From Thalassotalea sp. (lineage in GTDB: Bacteria > Pseudomonadota > Gammaproteobacteria > Enterobacterales > Alteromonadaceae), in contig JAKVCY010000063.1 in the NCBI GenBank assembly GCA_022448425.1, forward strand, positions 1 through 64,000: a DNA stretch of 64,000 nucleotides, in the 5' to 3' direction. The notes under the pieces were generated by a model. That model made no database searches and was not told where the DNA came from. It was given only the letters and a program-made list of their open reading frames with translations. Both the position numbers and the translations under genes were made by a program. Shown here piece by piece: positions 17,360-26,156 of this stretch; within the stretch, counting starts at the first letter, position 1, and each line of letters opens with the position of its first letter.

Positions 17360-19540
17360 TTATTCAGTTTTAAAGCCTCGGTTTTCAAGTAAAGCATCAG
17401 TTGTTGGCGCACGACCACGGAAGCCTTTATAAGCTTCTTCATAGTTTAACGTGTCACCTGTACTAAATACGAAATCGTATAATTTTTGAGACGTTTCTTT
17501 GTCGAAAATATTACCTGCTTCAACGAAGGCATTAAAACCGTCAGAGTCTAAGATTTCAGACCACATGTAAGCGTAGTAAGCTGAGTCGTAACCGCCCGCG
17601 AAGATATGACCAAAGTGCGTGCTGCGGTGACGCATGATGATCTCTTCAGGCTTACCGTAATCGCCTAAGATTTTGTCTTCGAATGCGCGAACATCGATTG
17701 AATCAACTTCAGTCATTTTGTGATACGCCATATCAACAAGCGCAGATGCTGTGTATTCAATTGTTGCGAAACCTTGGTTGAAAGTGCTCGCATCTTTAAT
17801 ACGCTGAATTAATGCTTCTGGCATTGGCTTATTCGTTTTGTAATGACGCGCGAATTTGTTCAGCATGTATGGCTGAGCAATGAAGTGTTCATATAACTGC
17901 GCTGGGAATTCGACCCAATCGCGAGATACATTTGTACCCGCTAGTGTTGGGTAAGTAACGTTTGACAGTAAACCGTGCAGTGCATGACCAAACTCATGGA
18001 ACAATGTAACCGCGTCCGAATAGCTCATAAGCGTAGGTTCGCCATCAGCAGGCTGGTTCAAGTTCATGTTGTTGATGATTAATGGTTTGATATCACCGGC
18101 AAGCTTTTGCTGCGTGCGGAAAGCACTCATCCATGCACCAGATTGTTTTGTCGGGCGTGCGTAGTAGTCACCGAAGAATAAGCCAATAGGGTTGTTACTG
18201 GCGTCTTTTACTTCCCAAACTCTTACTACATCGTTATATACAGGAATGTCAGTGCGCTCTGTAAAAGTTAAACCGAACAATTGCTTAGCAACATAGAACT
18301 TAGCTTCAATCATGTTGTTTAGTTCGAAGTATTGCGCAATTTCACCTTGGTCTAGATCAAAGCGAGCTTTACGCACTTTCTCTGCATAGTAGCGCCAGTC
18401 CCAAGCAGCAAACTCGTGATCAGCACCTTGCTCTTTCATCAGCTCAAGAATCCACTGTTTTTCTTGTTCTGCTTTGGCTACTGCTGGTGTCCATACTTTC
18501 ATAAGTAAGTCCATCGCAGCTTCTGGTGAAGATGCCATAGTGTTTGATAGTACGTAGTCAGAGTGGTGCTTGTAACCAAGTAATTTCGCACGTTCTGAAC
18601 GCAGCTTAACGATTTCTTCTACGTTAGCTTTATTGTCATATTCGTTATCGTTATCACCACGTGACGCCCAGCCTTTAAACGCTTTTTCACGTAGGTCGCG
18701 ACGGTCTGAGAATTGTAAGAAAGGCTCAACGCTTGAACGTTGTAGAGTAATTAAGTACTTACCTTCTATACCTTGCGCTTTCGCACTAGCGGAAGCTGCG
18801 TCAATCATCGATTGAGACATACCCGCTAAGTCGCCTTCTTCAAGCACAAGCTTAAAGTTACGGCTGTCGTTTAGCATGTTCTGGCCAAACTCTGTCGTTA
18901 GGCTAGAGATACGCTCATTGATTTTTGCAAACTTCTCGCGATCTTCACCTTCAAGGTTTGCACCTGAACGCACAGCTTCGTTGTATAAGCGCTCAACGAG
19001 TCTGATTTGCTCAGCTTTCAAGTTGCTGTCATTACGGCTATCGTGAACGGCTTTAATGCGTTTAAACAGCGCTTCATTCATTTGAATAGTGTTGCTGTGG
19101 CGAGTCAGCTTCGGTGAAATTTCACGCTGAAGTGCTTGCATTTCGTCGTTTGATTCAGTGCCTGTTAAATTGAAAAATACATACGCAACGCGCGATAATT
19201 CGGCACCTGATAGTTCTAATTGCTCAACCGTATTAGCAAAGGTAGGTACGCTATCTGCATTGGCAATTGCATCAACTTCTTCCAAATGCATGGTCATCGC
19301 TTTTTCGAATGCTGGCAAGAAGTGTTCAGTTTTTATGATGTCAAAAGGTGGGGCAGAAAATGGTGTGTTCCACGGTTCAAAGAATGGATTACTTTCAACT
19401 GCAGCCGTTTCCTCTTTTACCTGCTCTGCCGCAGGTGCTTCTGTGCTGGTTGGTTGTTCTTGTTTAGAACAACCAGTTGCCAACAAAGCGAGTGATACAA
19501 CACTGGCTGATGCAAGTGCTGATATTCGTTTCTTGTACAT
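17360..19540 (-). CDS. dcp: M3-family oligopeptidase / peptidyl-dipeptidase, lipoprotein
   Basis: 726 residues. The start carries a lipoprotein signal with lipobox LLATGC and a Ser/Lys/Gln linker, so the enzyme is anchored at the envelope rather than cytoplasmic like E. coli Dcp. The zinc motif HEFGH (in LFHEFGHALHG) is the M3 hallmark, and the C-terminal GGYDSAYYAYMWSEILD segment is typical of Dcp-like members. It should cleave dipeptides or short fragments from peptides. AAGGAA lies upstream of the ATG. The symbol is by family resemblance; the exact specificity is not proven. Confidence 0.9.
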   Translation of the reverse strand: MYKKRISALASASVVSLALLATGCSKQEQPTSTEAPAAEQVKEETAAVESNPFFEPWNTPFSAPPFDIIKTEHFLPAFEKAMTMHLEEVDAIANADSVPTFANTVEQLELSGAELSRVAYVFFNLTGTESNDEMQALQREISPKLTRHSNTIQMNEALFKRIKAVHDSRNDSNLKAEQIRLVERLYNEAVRSGANLEGEDREKFAKINERISSLTTEFGQNMLNDSRNFKLVLEEGDLAGMSQSMIDAASASAKAQGIEGKYLITLQRSSVEPFLQFSDRRDLREKAFKGWASRGDNDNEYDNKANVEEIVKLRSERAKLLGYKHHSDYVLSNTMASSPEAAMDLLMKVWTPAVAKAEQEKQWILELMKEQGADHEFAAWDWRYYAEKVRKARFDLDQGEIAQYFELNNMIEAKFYVAKQLFGLTFTERTDIPVYNDVVRVWEVKDASNNPIGLFFGDYYARPTKQSGAWMSAFRTQQKLAGDIKPLIINNMNLNQPADGEPTLMSYSDAVTLFHEFGHALHGLLSNVTYPTLAGTNVSRDWVEFPAQLYEHFIAQPYMLNKFARHYKTNKPMPEALIQRIKDASTFNQGFATIEYTASALVDMAYHKMTEVDSIDVRAFEDKILGDYGKPEEIIMRHRSTHFGHIFAGGYDSAYYAYMWSEILDSDGFNAFVEAGNIFDKETSQKLYDFVFSTGDTLNYEEAYKGFRGRAPTTDALLENRGFKTE

Positions 19541-19756
19541 TATGATTCCTTAGGGGAACGCTATCTCTATTATTGTTATCTTTTCGTTATGCCGAAAAGT
19601 TAACAAGATAGTCTGTTATATTGTAACACTTGTCAATACAAGGGCAGTTCAAGTGCTCAAAACTAGACTAGAAATAGTGTAACAAATAGTCAAATAGCGC
19701 TGATATAAAGAGATCAACCTACCTAAAATGTAAGCTTCTCTCTGTTATTCCCCTTG

Positions 19757-20029
19757 CTATGCTGCTGCTTGGTTGATAGCTGTTGGAGGTTGTTCCCATT
19801 TTGACAATTGCCAGCGCCAATATCGTTGCATAGCATGGTACTGACAAGCTTTAGCTTGGCCGTTATCATTAGAACTGTAATGACTGTCTTCATGGCTAAG
19901 TATCTGATTCAAATAATCGTTTATGCCTTGCGCAAGCTGTCTATTGGGATTAGTTTGATAGCTGACCAGTAGCACTTGTAGCCAATGTTCTAAGGTGAAA
20001 AGTTGCTTGTCGGATGTTGGATAAGTCAT
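19757..20029 (-). CDS. Unknown small protein, second gene of a Fur-box operon
   Basis: About 90 residues with no family I recognise. It is rich in Gln, Trp and Tyr (QYHAMQRYWRWQLSKWEQPP near the C-terminus), has no signal peptide or membrane segment, and looks cytoplasmic. The first gene's stop overlaps an ATG at 20044 (TAATG), but AGGAAG at 20037-20042 better fits a start at 20029 (MTYPTSDKQLF). Translational coupling to the gene upstream is likely. A Fur box about 65 bases before that gene suggests expression under iron limitation. Confidence 0.6.
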   Translation of the reverse strand: MTYPTSDKQLFTLEHWLQVLLVSYQTNPNRQLAQGINDYLNQILSHEDSHYSSNDNGQAKACQYHAMQRYWRWQLSKWEQPPTAINQAAA

Positions 20030-20043
20030 CATACTCTTCCTCA

Positions 20044-20214
20044 TTATTTAATACTGCTGCAAAGTAGTGAATGCCAGAGCACTTTTTTTGCCTCGGTGTC
20101 GAGACATTTGCAGTCGTTACCTTTTAGTTGTCCTTCAGTAATCAACTGAATGAGTAATTGACTAGGCAGTTCAATTTTGACTTTTGCTGGTAAAGGCAAA
20201 GGAGTAGATTGCAT
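20044..20214 (-). CDS. Unknown 56-residue cysteine-containing protein, first gene of a Fur-box operon
   Basis: An open frame too short for the usual cutoff: MQSTPLPLPAKVKIELP… and then GNDCKCLDTEAKK…LLCSS. Three cysteines, two in a CKC pair, could bind metal or a cluster; this is only a suggestion. I do not recognise the family. It overlaps the next gene by TAATG. The Fur box at 20279-20299 lies 65 bases upstream and is shared with the divergent ABC exporter genes. Confidence 0.6.
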   Translation of the reverse strand: MQSTPLPLPAKVKIELPSQLLIQLITEGQLKGNDCKCLDTEAKKVLWHSLLCSSIK

Positions 20215-20278
20215 AGTGGGCCTCTCGCATTTTCGTGGGCTTGTTAATGTCTAATCTAGCCTAGAAAATTTAGTTTGT

Positions 20279-20299
20279 AAATGATAATTATTATCATTT
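20279..20299. promoter_or_regulatory. Fur box in a divergent promoter
   Basis: A perfect 21-base palindrome, AAATGATAAT-T-ATTATCATTT, which closely matches the consensus GATAATGATAATCATTATC-type Fur site. It lies between the two small minus-strand genes and the ABC exporter operon, so one site can repress both in iron-replete cells. The match is read directly; regulation is inferred. Confidence 0.88.
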
Positions 20300-20324
20300 G
20301 AGTGGTTTCGCGATTGAGGGTATC

Positions 20325-21206
20325 ATGCAAGCCATCGTTGAAGTAAAAGATTTAGTAAAGCGTTATAAAGACGTTAATGCCGTTGATGGCATAAGTTTTA
20401 GTATTCCTAAAGGCGGTTGTTTTGGCCTGCTTGGACCAAATGGTGCAGGTAAAACAACCACTATTGAAATCATGGAAGGGATCATTCCTGCGACCTCAGG
20501 AAAGGTACTTTACAAAGGAGAGCCAGTCTCTCCGAGCATAGCTCATCAAATTGGCATTCAATTCCAACATACAGCGTTGCAAGACTTTTTAACAGTTAAA
20601 GAAACGCTTAATTTGTTCTCTTCTTTTTATGAGCGAACATTGCCACAAGAAACACTGATTGAGCTTTGTGATTTAGGTGATTTTTTAAATCGAGATAATC
20701 GTTTGCTTTCTGGTGGGCAGCGCCAAAGACTATTACTGGCCTTAGCACTAATCAACGATCCTGAATTGGTGTTCTTAGATGAGCCCACGACAGGGTTAGA
20801 TCCCCAAGCAAGGCGTAATTTCTGGCAGCTAATTAAAAACATAAAAGCACAAGAGAAAACTGTAGTGCTTACTACGCATTACATGGATGAAGCTGAGCAA
20901 CTTTGCGATCAAGTCGTTATTGTTGATAAAGGGAAAATTATTGAGCAGGGAGCGCCAACTGCGTTACTTCAGCAGCATTTTTCGCATGTCTTTATTTACC
21001 TACCGCGTGAAGCAGTACCGGAAAGTTTGGTTGATGCGCAAGGTTGGCACTATGTTGATAATCGCGTAGAGATTACCACGCAATCAGTAGAGTCAACGGT
21101 GAGTCTACTTATTTCCGAGCAAGTGCCGCTTGAGGCATTACATGTCAAATCAGCAAACTTAGATGATTTGTTTTTGAAGTTAACAGGCCATTCGCTGCGA
21201 GAATAA
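20325..21206 (+). CDS. ABC-2 type exporter, ATP-binding protein
   Basis: 293 residues. Walker A GPNGAGKT (37-44), signature LSGGQRQRL (128-136) and Walker B LVFLDEP (148-154) followed by TTGLDP are all intact. The class (DrrA/CcmA/NatA-like) exports drugs, lipids or small molecules together with a membrane partner, which is the next gene. I chose ATG 20325, preceded by GAGGG; an earlier TTG at 20298 would overlap the Fur box. The Fur box just upstream suggests iron-responsive expression. The cargo is unknown. Confidence 0.92.
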   Translation: MQAIVEVKDLVKRYKDVNAVDGISFSIPKGGCFGLLGPNGAGKTTTIEIMEGIIPATSGKVLYKGEPVSPSIAHQIGIQFQHTALQDFLTVKETLNLFSSFYERTLPQETLIELCDLGDFLNRDNRLLSGGQRQRLLLALALINDPELVFLDEPTTGLDPQARRNFWQLIKNIKAQEKTVVLTTHYMDEAEQLCDQVVIVDKGKIIEQGAPTALLQQHFSHVFIYLPREAVPESLVDAQGWHYVDNRVEITTQSVESTVSLLISEQVPLEALHVKSANLDDLFLKLTGHSLRE

Positions 21207-22267
21207 TGCAAGGAGATAGTTTTAAGATGTTTAATTTCACGCGTTTTTTAGCAGTGTTTAAGGCAAGAAACCTTGAGTTCTTTCGCGATAAGTCGTCGTT
21301 AGGATGGAATATCATTTTTCCTGTTTTATTGCTTGTTGGTTTTGCATTTGTGTTTGGTGGAGAAGAAAAAGCACTCTACAAGGTAGGTGTATTGCACGAG
21401 GCTAGCCAAAGTGATGCGCTCGAAGCGATAGTGCAAGCTAAATCACATCCTTTTGGGCAAATTAAGTACTTGGAGTTCTTGCCTTATCAAGATAGCGCTG
21501 AAGGGCAGGACAAACTCGTTCGACATAGCATAGATTTGCTTGTCGACTTTGAAGGCAAACGCTTTTGGTCGAACGAGCTATCACAAAATAGTTACATCGT
21601 TAGAAGCTTGTTTTTAGGGACAGTGCAGGGCTTTGCTGAAGAAGTGCTTCAAGGCAAAGCGATACGTTATGTCGACTGGGTGCTGCCTGGAATTCTCGGC
21701 ATGAACATGATGTTTAGTTGTCTATTTGGTGTGGGTTATGTGATCGTGCGCTATCGCAAAAATCACGTGCTAAAACGCTTAAAAGCGACGCCTTTATCGG
21801 CATTGGAATTTGTCTCGGCGCAGCTGCTATCTCGACTTTTTATCGTTATCTTTATGTCTTCCATGGTCTTTATCGGCTGTGACTTAATGTTTGATTTTTA
21901 CATGCTCGGCAGCTACTTCGACTTGCTACTTGTTGGTTTCCTTGGTGCATTTAGCTTGATTACTTTAGGTTTGTTAGTCGCTGCGCGCAGCAAAAGTGAA
22001 GAGTTGATTGGTGGGTTATTGAATTTAACGTCTTGGCCTATGATGTTGCTATCGAGTGTTTGGTTCAGTCTTGAAGGAGCACCAGAGGCGGTGCGAATTG
22101 CGGCAGATTTTCTTCCATTGACTCACTTGGTGTCGGCGGCGCGAGCAATCATGACGGAAGGAGCATCTCTTGCGGATGTGAGTTATCACATCACGATACT
22201 AGCGATTATGTCAGCAGCATTTTTAGCACTTGGCGCTTATCTGTTTAGCTGGAATACAGAACGATAA
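21206..22267 (+). CDS. ABC-2 type exporter, permease
   Basis: About 350 residues: an N-terminal membrane helix (about 29-46), a large extracytoplasmic stretch, then a cluster of five helices (about 160-350) including LPGILGMNMMFSCLFGVGYV. This is the ABC2_membrane fold. Its ATG overlaps the stop of the ATPase gene (TAATG); a second ATG at 21227 with AAGGAG upstream is also possible. It forms the exporter with the ATPase at 20325 in the inner membrane. Confidence 0.9.
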   Translation: MQGDSFKMFNFTRFLAVFKARNLEFFRDKSSLGWNIIFPVLLLVGFAFVFGGEEKALYKVGVLHEASQSDALEAIVQAKSHPFGQIKYLEFLPYQDSAEGQDKLVRHSIDLLVDFEGKRFWSNELSQNSYIVRSLFLGTVQGFAEEVLQGKAIRYVDWVLPGILGMNMMFSCLFGVGYVIVRYRKNHVLKRLKATPLSALEFVSAQLLSRLFIVIFMSSMVFIGCDLMFDFYMLGSYFDLLLVGFLGAFSLITLGLLVAARSKSEELIGGLLNLTSWPMMLLSSVWFSLEGAPEAVRIAADFLPLTHLVSAARAIMTEGASLADVSYHITILAIMSAAFLALGAYLFSWNTER

Positions 22268-22270
22268 GGC

Positions 22271-22807
22271 TCAGCTGCTGGTTTGGTAATGTTTACTGGC
22301 GACTAAACCCGTGTTCAGGTGTTCGATAAGCTTGGTCAACTGGGTAATTTTGATATTACTCAGTTGGCGATAATCGAAGTAGGGGCAAATAATCACGCGG
22401 CGCTTTTCATCAAATGCAAAGAACTCGTTTAGCCAATGGCACTGTTGTGCTAAACCAAGTTTTGTCGCATACGTTTTCCCCATAATAATATGAATCTTGT
22501 CTGACGGTAGTGCGTCGATTTCTGGCTCAGAAAACAATAGGCATTGAGCGCTCTGGCTAGTGAGTAATTGTTCATCCCTCAGGTTTTGCCAAGTCTCAAA
22601 TTGTAGTGGCTCGCGCTCAAATTCAAACTTCGCGAAGACATTAAACACTTTGCGCCAATGATTACCTGTTTGTTTGCCGATATCGGCGATTTCGCCATGC
22701 TTCATAGCATGCATATCATCAAGAGCTTCGTAGAAAGGGAGTGGTGGAATGTTCTCGATGTAAATATAAATAGGGGCAGCTAGAGAGCCAATGCCAACGT
22801 AATGCAT
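22271..22807 (-). CDS. Conserved hypothetical protein, DUF6942-like
   Basis: 178 residues without signal peptide or membrane segments. Conserved-looking blocks are KIHIIMGKTYA (about 104-114), QQCHWLNEFFAFD and VIICPYFDYRQLSNIKI (about 140-156). I believe these match the DUF6942 family, but this is recall of a pattern, not a search. No biochemical function is known to me. It is convergent with, and only 3 bases from, the ABC permease gene. Confidence 0.72.
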   Translation of the reverse strand: MHYVGIGSLAAPIYIYIENIPPLPFYEALDDMHAMKHGEIADIGKQTGNHWRKVFNVFAKFEFEREPLQFETWQNLRDEQLLTSQSAQCLLFSEPEIDALPSDKIHIIMGKTYATKLGLAQQCHWLNEFFAFDEKRRVIICPYFDYRQLSNIKITQLTKLIEHLNTGLVASKHYQTSS

Positions 22808-22869
22808 ATGTTTAAATGTAACCTAGGGTAATCGACGCTTTTAACAAGAGTCGTTAAAGCAAAGGCAAT

Positions 22870-22895
22870 AAAAAAACCCGGATTGTACCGGGCTT
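22870..22895 (-). terminator. Terminator after the DUF3545 gene
   Basis: On the minus strand AAGCCCGG-TACAAT-CCGGG is followed by seven T. It lies about 27 bases after the stop of the DUF3545 gene. Confidence 0.85.
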
Positions 22896-22921
22896 TTGCA
22901 GAATTAGAAGGTTTTTAGCGC

Positions 22922-23095
22922 TTAAAACTCATCTAACATGTATTCCAACGAATCGTCGTATATCCTCAGTTCTTTTTCGAGTTGGAACCTCTCTTTCAGT
23001 TGTTCAATCTCACGCCACTTTCTTTTCTTGCTTGTACTTGTTTTCGACTTAGCTTGCTTATCGAACGAATCCAGTACGGCTTGGTTTTTATCCAT
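22922..23095 (-). CDS. DUF3545 family small protein
   Basis: 57 residues starting MDKNQAVLDSF. A Lys/Ser-rich segment leads into KKRKWREIEQLKERFQLEKEL, the family core, and then an acidic end. I chose ATG 23095 because GGAGCATTCC precedes it; a longer reading would have a poor start. DUF3545 proteins are short basic cytoplasmic proteins of unknown function, common in Vibrio, Shewanella and Alteromonas relatives. It is monocistronic with its own terminator. Confidence 0.82.
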   Translation of the reverse strand: MDKNQAVLDSFDKQAKSKTSTSKKRKWREIEQLKERFQLEKELRIYDDSLEYMLDEF

Positions 23096-23375
23096 GGAAT
23101 GCTCCTTTTTTCTACAACTGCATAGTTTAAATATCACAACTGTCGGCATATTAAAACAACTTTTGTGACTTTTTTTTGACAGAAAGATGAATGTTTTTCA
23201 TCCGATTTTTGTTGAAAAAAAACAATCCACTTATGGTTCAAGCGCTTGAGGAATGTTTGAGTGATATTTGAACAAAAAGAATTTTGCTAAGAAATTTGAG
23301 GAGGGAGAAAAGGCACTTCTGTCGACGCTAAAAGTTGCGTTACGTCGAACGAAGAAATGCCTTAGAAATTAATTT

Positions 23376-24326
23376 TTAGAAAAGTTCTGTTAGTTGACGT
23401 TCAAGCTTTTCTTGGTCAACAGCAAAGTTGCGAATACCTTCAGAAAGCTTCTCTGTCGCCATTGCATCTTGGTTCATTGCCCAACGGAATGCTGCTTCTG
23501 TAAGCGCAGGCTCTTCGCCTTGTACTGCTTGTTCTGGAGATAACTGCTTAACTACTTCTTCTGTGCTACCTGCTAATTCGTCCATTAACTGAGGGCTAAT
23601 GGTTAAACGGTCACAACCTGCTAACGCGAGAACTTCACCAGTGTTTCTGAAGCTGGCACCCATCACTACAGTTTTGTAGCCTTTCGCTTTGTAGTAGTTG
23701 TAGATTTCAGTAACTGAAACGACACCTGGATCTTCAAGAGGTGCGTATTCTTTCTTATCCGTATTCGCTTTGTACCAATCTAAGATACGACCTACAAATG
23801 GTGAAATAAGGAAAACACCCGCTTCAGCACATGCTTGCGCTTGAGCGAAGCTAAAGAGTAATGTCAGGTTACAGTTGATGCCTTTTTTCTCAAGGATTTC
23901 AGCCGCTTTGATACCTTCCCAAGTAGAAGCAAGCTTGATAAGTATGCGGTCGTTGCTAACGCCCGCTTCGTTGTACATTGCCATTAGCTTTTCAGCTTTA
24001 GCCACGCTTGCTTCTGTGTCGAAAGAGAGGCGAGCGTCGACTTCTGTTGAAATGCGACCCGGAACGACTTTTAAAATTTCTAAACCAATAAGCACTGATA
24101 ACTTGTCTGCAGCATCAATAACTTGTTGAGCGCTGTCGCTTGATTGTTCTTTTGCCCATTCACAAGCTTGCTCAAGTAATGGTTGGTAAGCTGGAATCGC
24201 TGCAGCTTTTAATAGTAAAGACGGGTTTGTTGTCGCATCTTGTGGTTGAAACTTAGCGATAGCTTCAATATCACCTGTGTCAGCAACGACCGTGGTCATT
24301 TGCTTAAGCTGTTCTAACTGATTCAT
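23376..24326 (-). CDS. tal: Transaldolase
   Basis: 316 residues, close to E. coli TalB. The Schiff-base lysine is Lys131 in RILIKLAST, the aspartate of the DATTNPS motif is at residue 30, and [11 protein letters not shown] and [10 protein letters not shown] are conserved. It exchanges a three-carbon ketol unit between sedoheptulose-7-phosphate and glyceraldehyde-3-phosphate in the non-oxidative pentose phosphate pathway. It is monocistronic; an imperfect hairpin at about 23311-23362 may terminate it. Confidence 0.97.
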   Translation of the reverse strand: MNQLEQLKQMTTVVADTGDIEAIAKFQPQDATTNPSLLLKAAAIPAYQPLLEQACEWAKEQSSDSAQQVIDAADKLSVLIGLEILKVVPGRISTEVDARLSFDTEASVAKAEKLMAMYNEAGVSNDRILIKLASTWEGIKAAEILEKKGINCNLTLLFSFAQAQACAEAGVFLISPFVGRILDWYKANTDKKEYAPLEDPGVVSVTEIYNYYKAKGYKTVVMGASFRNTGEVLALAGCDRLTISPQLMDELAGSTEEVVKQLSPEQAVQGEEPALTEAAFRWAMNQDAMATEKLSEGIRNFAVDQEKLERQLTELF

Positions 24327-24600
24327 GGAAATTCCTTAAGTTTTAAACTAAGTGATCGGTTAATGAAGAAAAATAACAACAACCAGCGAGCTTGTTGTTT
24401 ATTTCTTAACCAATAACATATTTATGTTGCGTTATTTTTAACAAATTTTACAACGCCTGCCTACCCGTAAATAAGCGATATTGGCCTGTTTATGAAAAAA
24501 TTGACCTTTTGGACAGGGAAATGCTTTTTAACGTCGTTTTTCAGCCTAACTTGCTGTGCTATAGTGGCTGTTTTTCATTTTACGGAATTTAGGCTTAGCT

Positions 24601-25377
24601 ATGTTAATTGTTGTATCTCCCGCGAAAAATTTAGATTACGAATCACCATTGGCAACGGATAAAACCAGTCAACCAACAATGTTGACACATAGCCAAGAGC
24701 TTATTGACGTATGTAAAAAGTTATCTCCGGCAGACATTAGTTCATTAATGAGCGTTAGCGACAAAATCGCAGGACTCAATGCTGCACGTTTTGGTGAATG
24801 GCAACAGCCGTTTACCGCCGATAATGCGCGTCAGGCTGTATTAGCTTTCAACGGTGATGTGTATACTGGTTTAGATGCCGCAAGCTTTTCAGAACAAGAT
24901 TTCGATTATGCTCAAACACACTTACGTATTCTGTCTGGTCTTTATGGCTTGCTAAAACCATTAGATTTAATGCAGCCTTACCGTCTTGAAATGGGCACCA
25001 AGTTAGCTAATGATCGCGGTAGCAACCTATATCAATTCTGGGGTGACATCATCACTGATGCGGTTAATGAAGCACTTACTGCACAGGGTGACGATGTTTT
25101 AGTTAATCTTGCGTCAACCGAGTACTTTAAATCAGTGAAGAAGAAGCAACTTAACGGGACTATCGTTACGCCAAGCTTCAAAGACTGGAAAAACGGGCAA
25201 TACAAAATGATCAGCTTCTTCGCCAAGAAAGCGCGTGGTTTAATGGCGCGCTATATTATTCAGAACCAAGTATCAACGGTTGAAGAGTTAAAGGCTTTTG
25301 ATCTTGCGGGCTATGGTTTCTCTGAAGAACTAAGTAAAGGCAACGACCTTGTTTTCACTCGTAAGCAAGAAGACTAA
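24601..25377 (+). CDS. yaaA: Peroxide stress protein YaaA
   Basis: 258 residues, exactly the length of the E. coli protein. It starts [12 protein letters not shown], the family signature, and has [14 protein letters not shown] and [15 protein letters not shown]. YaaA lowers free intracellular iron during peroxide stress and binds DNA; it is a cytoplasmic DUF328 protein. It is monocistronic with a terminator. In E. coli it also lies near tal, as here. Confidence 0.95.
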   Translation: MLIVVSPAKNLDYESPLATDKTSQPTMLTHSQELIDVCKKLSPADISSLMSVSDKIAGLNAARFGEWQQPFTADNARQAVLAFNGDVYTGLDAASFSEQDFDYAQTHLRILSGLYGLLKPLDLMQPYRLEMGTKLANDRGSNLYQFWGDIITDAVNEALTAQGDDVLVNLASTEYFKSVKKKQLNGTIVTPSFKDWKNGQYKMISFFAKKARGLMARYIIQNQVSTVEELKAFDLAGYGFSEELSKGNDLVFTRKQED

Positions 25378-25448
25378 TTGCTCGACTGCCTGTTTACTCA
25401 CTTAAGCGAGTCGACCGCCAAGTTTTACCGTAGCGAAAGCGCAAAAGA

Positions 25449-25482
25449 AAAAGAGGTACGTTAACGACTTACCTCTTTTTTT
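25449..25482 (+). terminator. Terminator of yaaA
   Basis: AAAAGAGGTA pairs with TACCTCTTTT over an 11-base loop that itself holds CGTTAACG, then a run of T. Confidence 0.85.
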
Positions 25483-25637
25483 GATCATTTTTTCAGTTTT
25501 TCTTTCACTTATCATCTTGTGCCATTAAGCTTTACTTAATGTGCTAAAAGACAGCTTTAATGTCTTGGCATCACTGTGCGTATTTATTTTACGTGCACCT
25601 ACATTCTTATTTAAATTTTCATACAAAAGGAAGGGGT

Positions 25638-26156
25638 ATGTTAACGCTATTGGCAAAGCTGATTAAAGCGCTAAACTCTGAAAGTTCACCTCGGCAGATT
25701 GCTGCTGCCATATCACTAGCGCTTATTTTCGCGCTGTCACCAATCGTGTCGTTACAGGCAGCGGTCGTATTGTTCATCGTGCTAATTATTCGTGTCAATC
25801 TAGCCTCATTCATCGTCGCGGCAACTTGCTTTGAGGGAGTGAACTTAGCGCTTTCTCATTTAAGCATCGCGATTGGCGAAGCATTATTAACAGGTGCTAG
25901 TGCAGGTATGTTTGCAGGTTTGTATCAATTTGACTGGTTTAAATTGGCGCAATGGCATCATACCTACAACCTTGGCTCGTTGGTGTTAGGTTTAGTGCTG
26001 TCACTTCCTGTTTTCTTTATTGCCAATGCGCTAGTGGCTAAATATCGTGAACATGTAATGGCCTATTTTGAACGATTAGCCATCGTTAAGGCGTTAAAAG
26101 CATCACGAGTTTTTCAAATTTACCAGCAATTACCGGTATCAGGAGACAGAGTCTAA
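25638..26156 (+). CDS. TIGR03546 family membrane protein
   Basis: 172 residues from ATG 25638, which has AAGGAAGGGG upstream. Three to four membrane helices with a short cytoplasmic tail. The N-terminal NSESSPRQIAAAISLALIFALSP block is typical of the DUF2062-like TIGR03546 family. Function is unknown. Its stop overlaps the next start (TAATG), and TIGR03546 genes are usually found next to TIGR03545 genes, as here. Confidence 0.83.
   Translation: MLTLLAKLIKALNSESSPRQIAAAISLALIFALSPIVSLQAAVVLFIVLIIRVNLASFIVAATCFEGVNLALSHLSIAIGEALLTGASAGMFAGLYQFDWFKLAQWHHTYNLGSLVLGLVLSLPVFFIANALVAKYREHVMAYFERLAIVKALKASRVFQIYQQLPVSGDRV

Noticed and set aside
23311-23362. Strong terminator after tal
   Set aside because: The hairpin is imperfect and lacks a clean T-run; mentioned under tal only.
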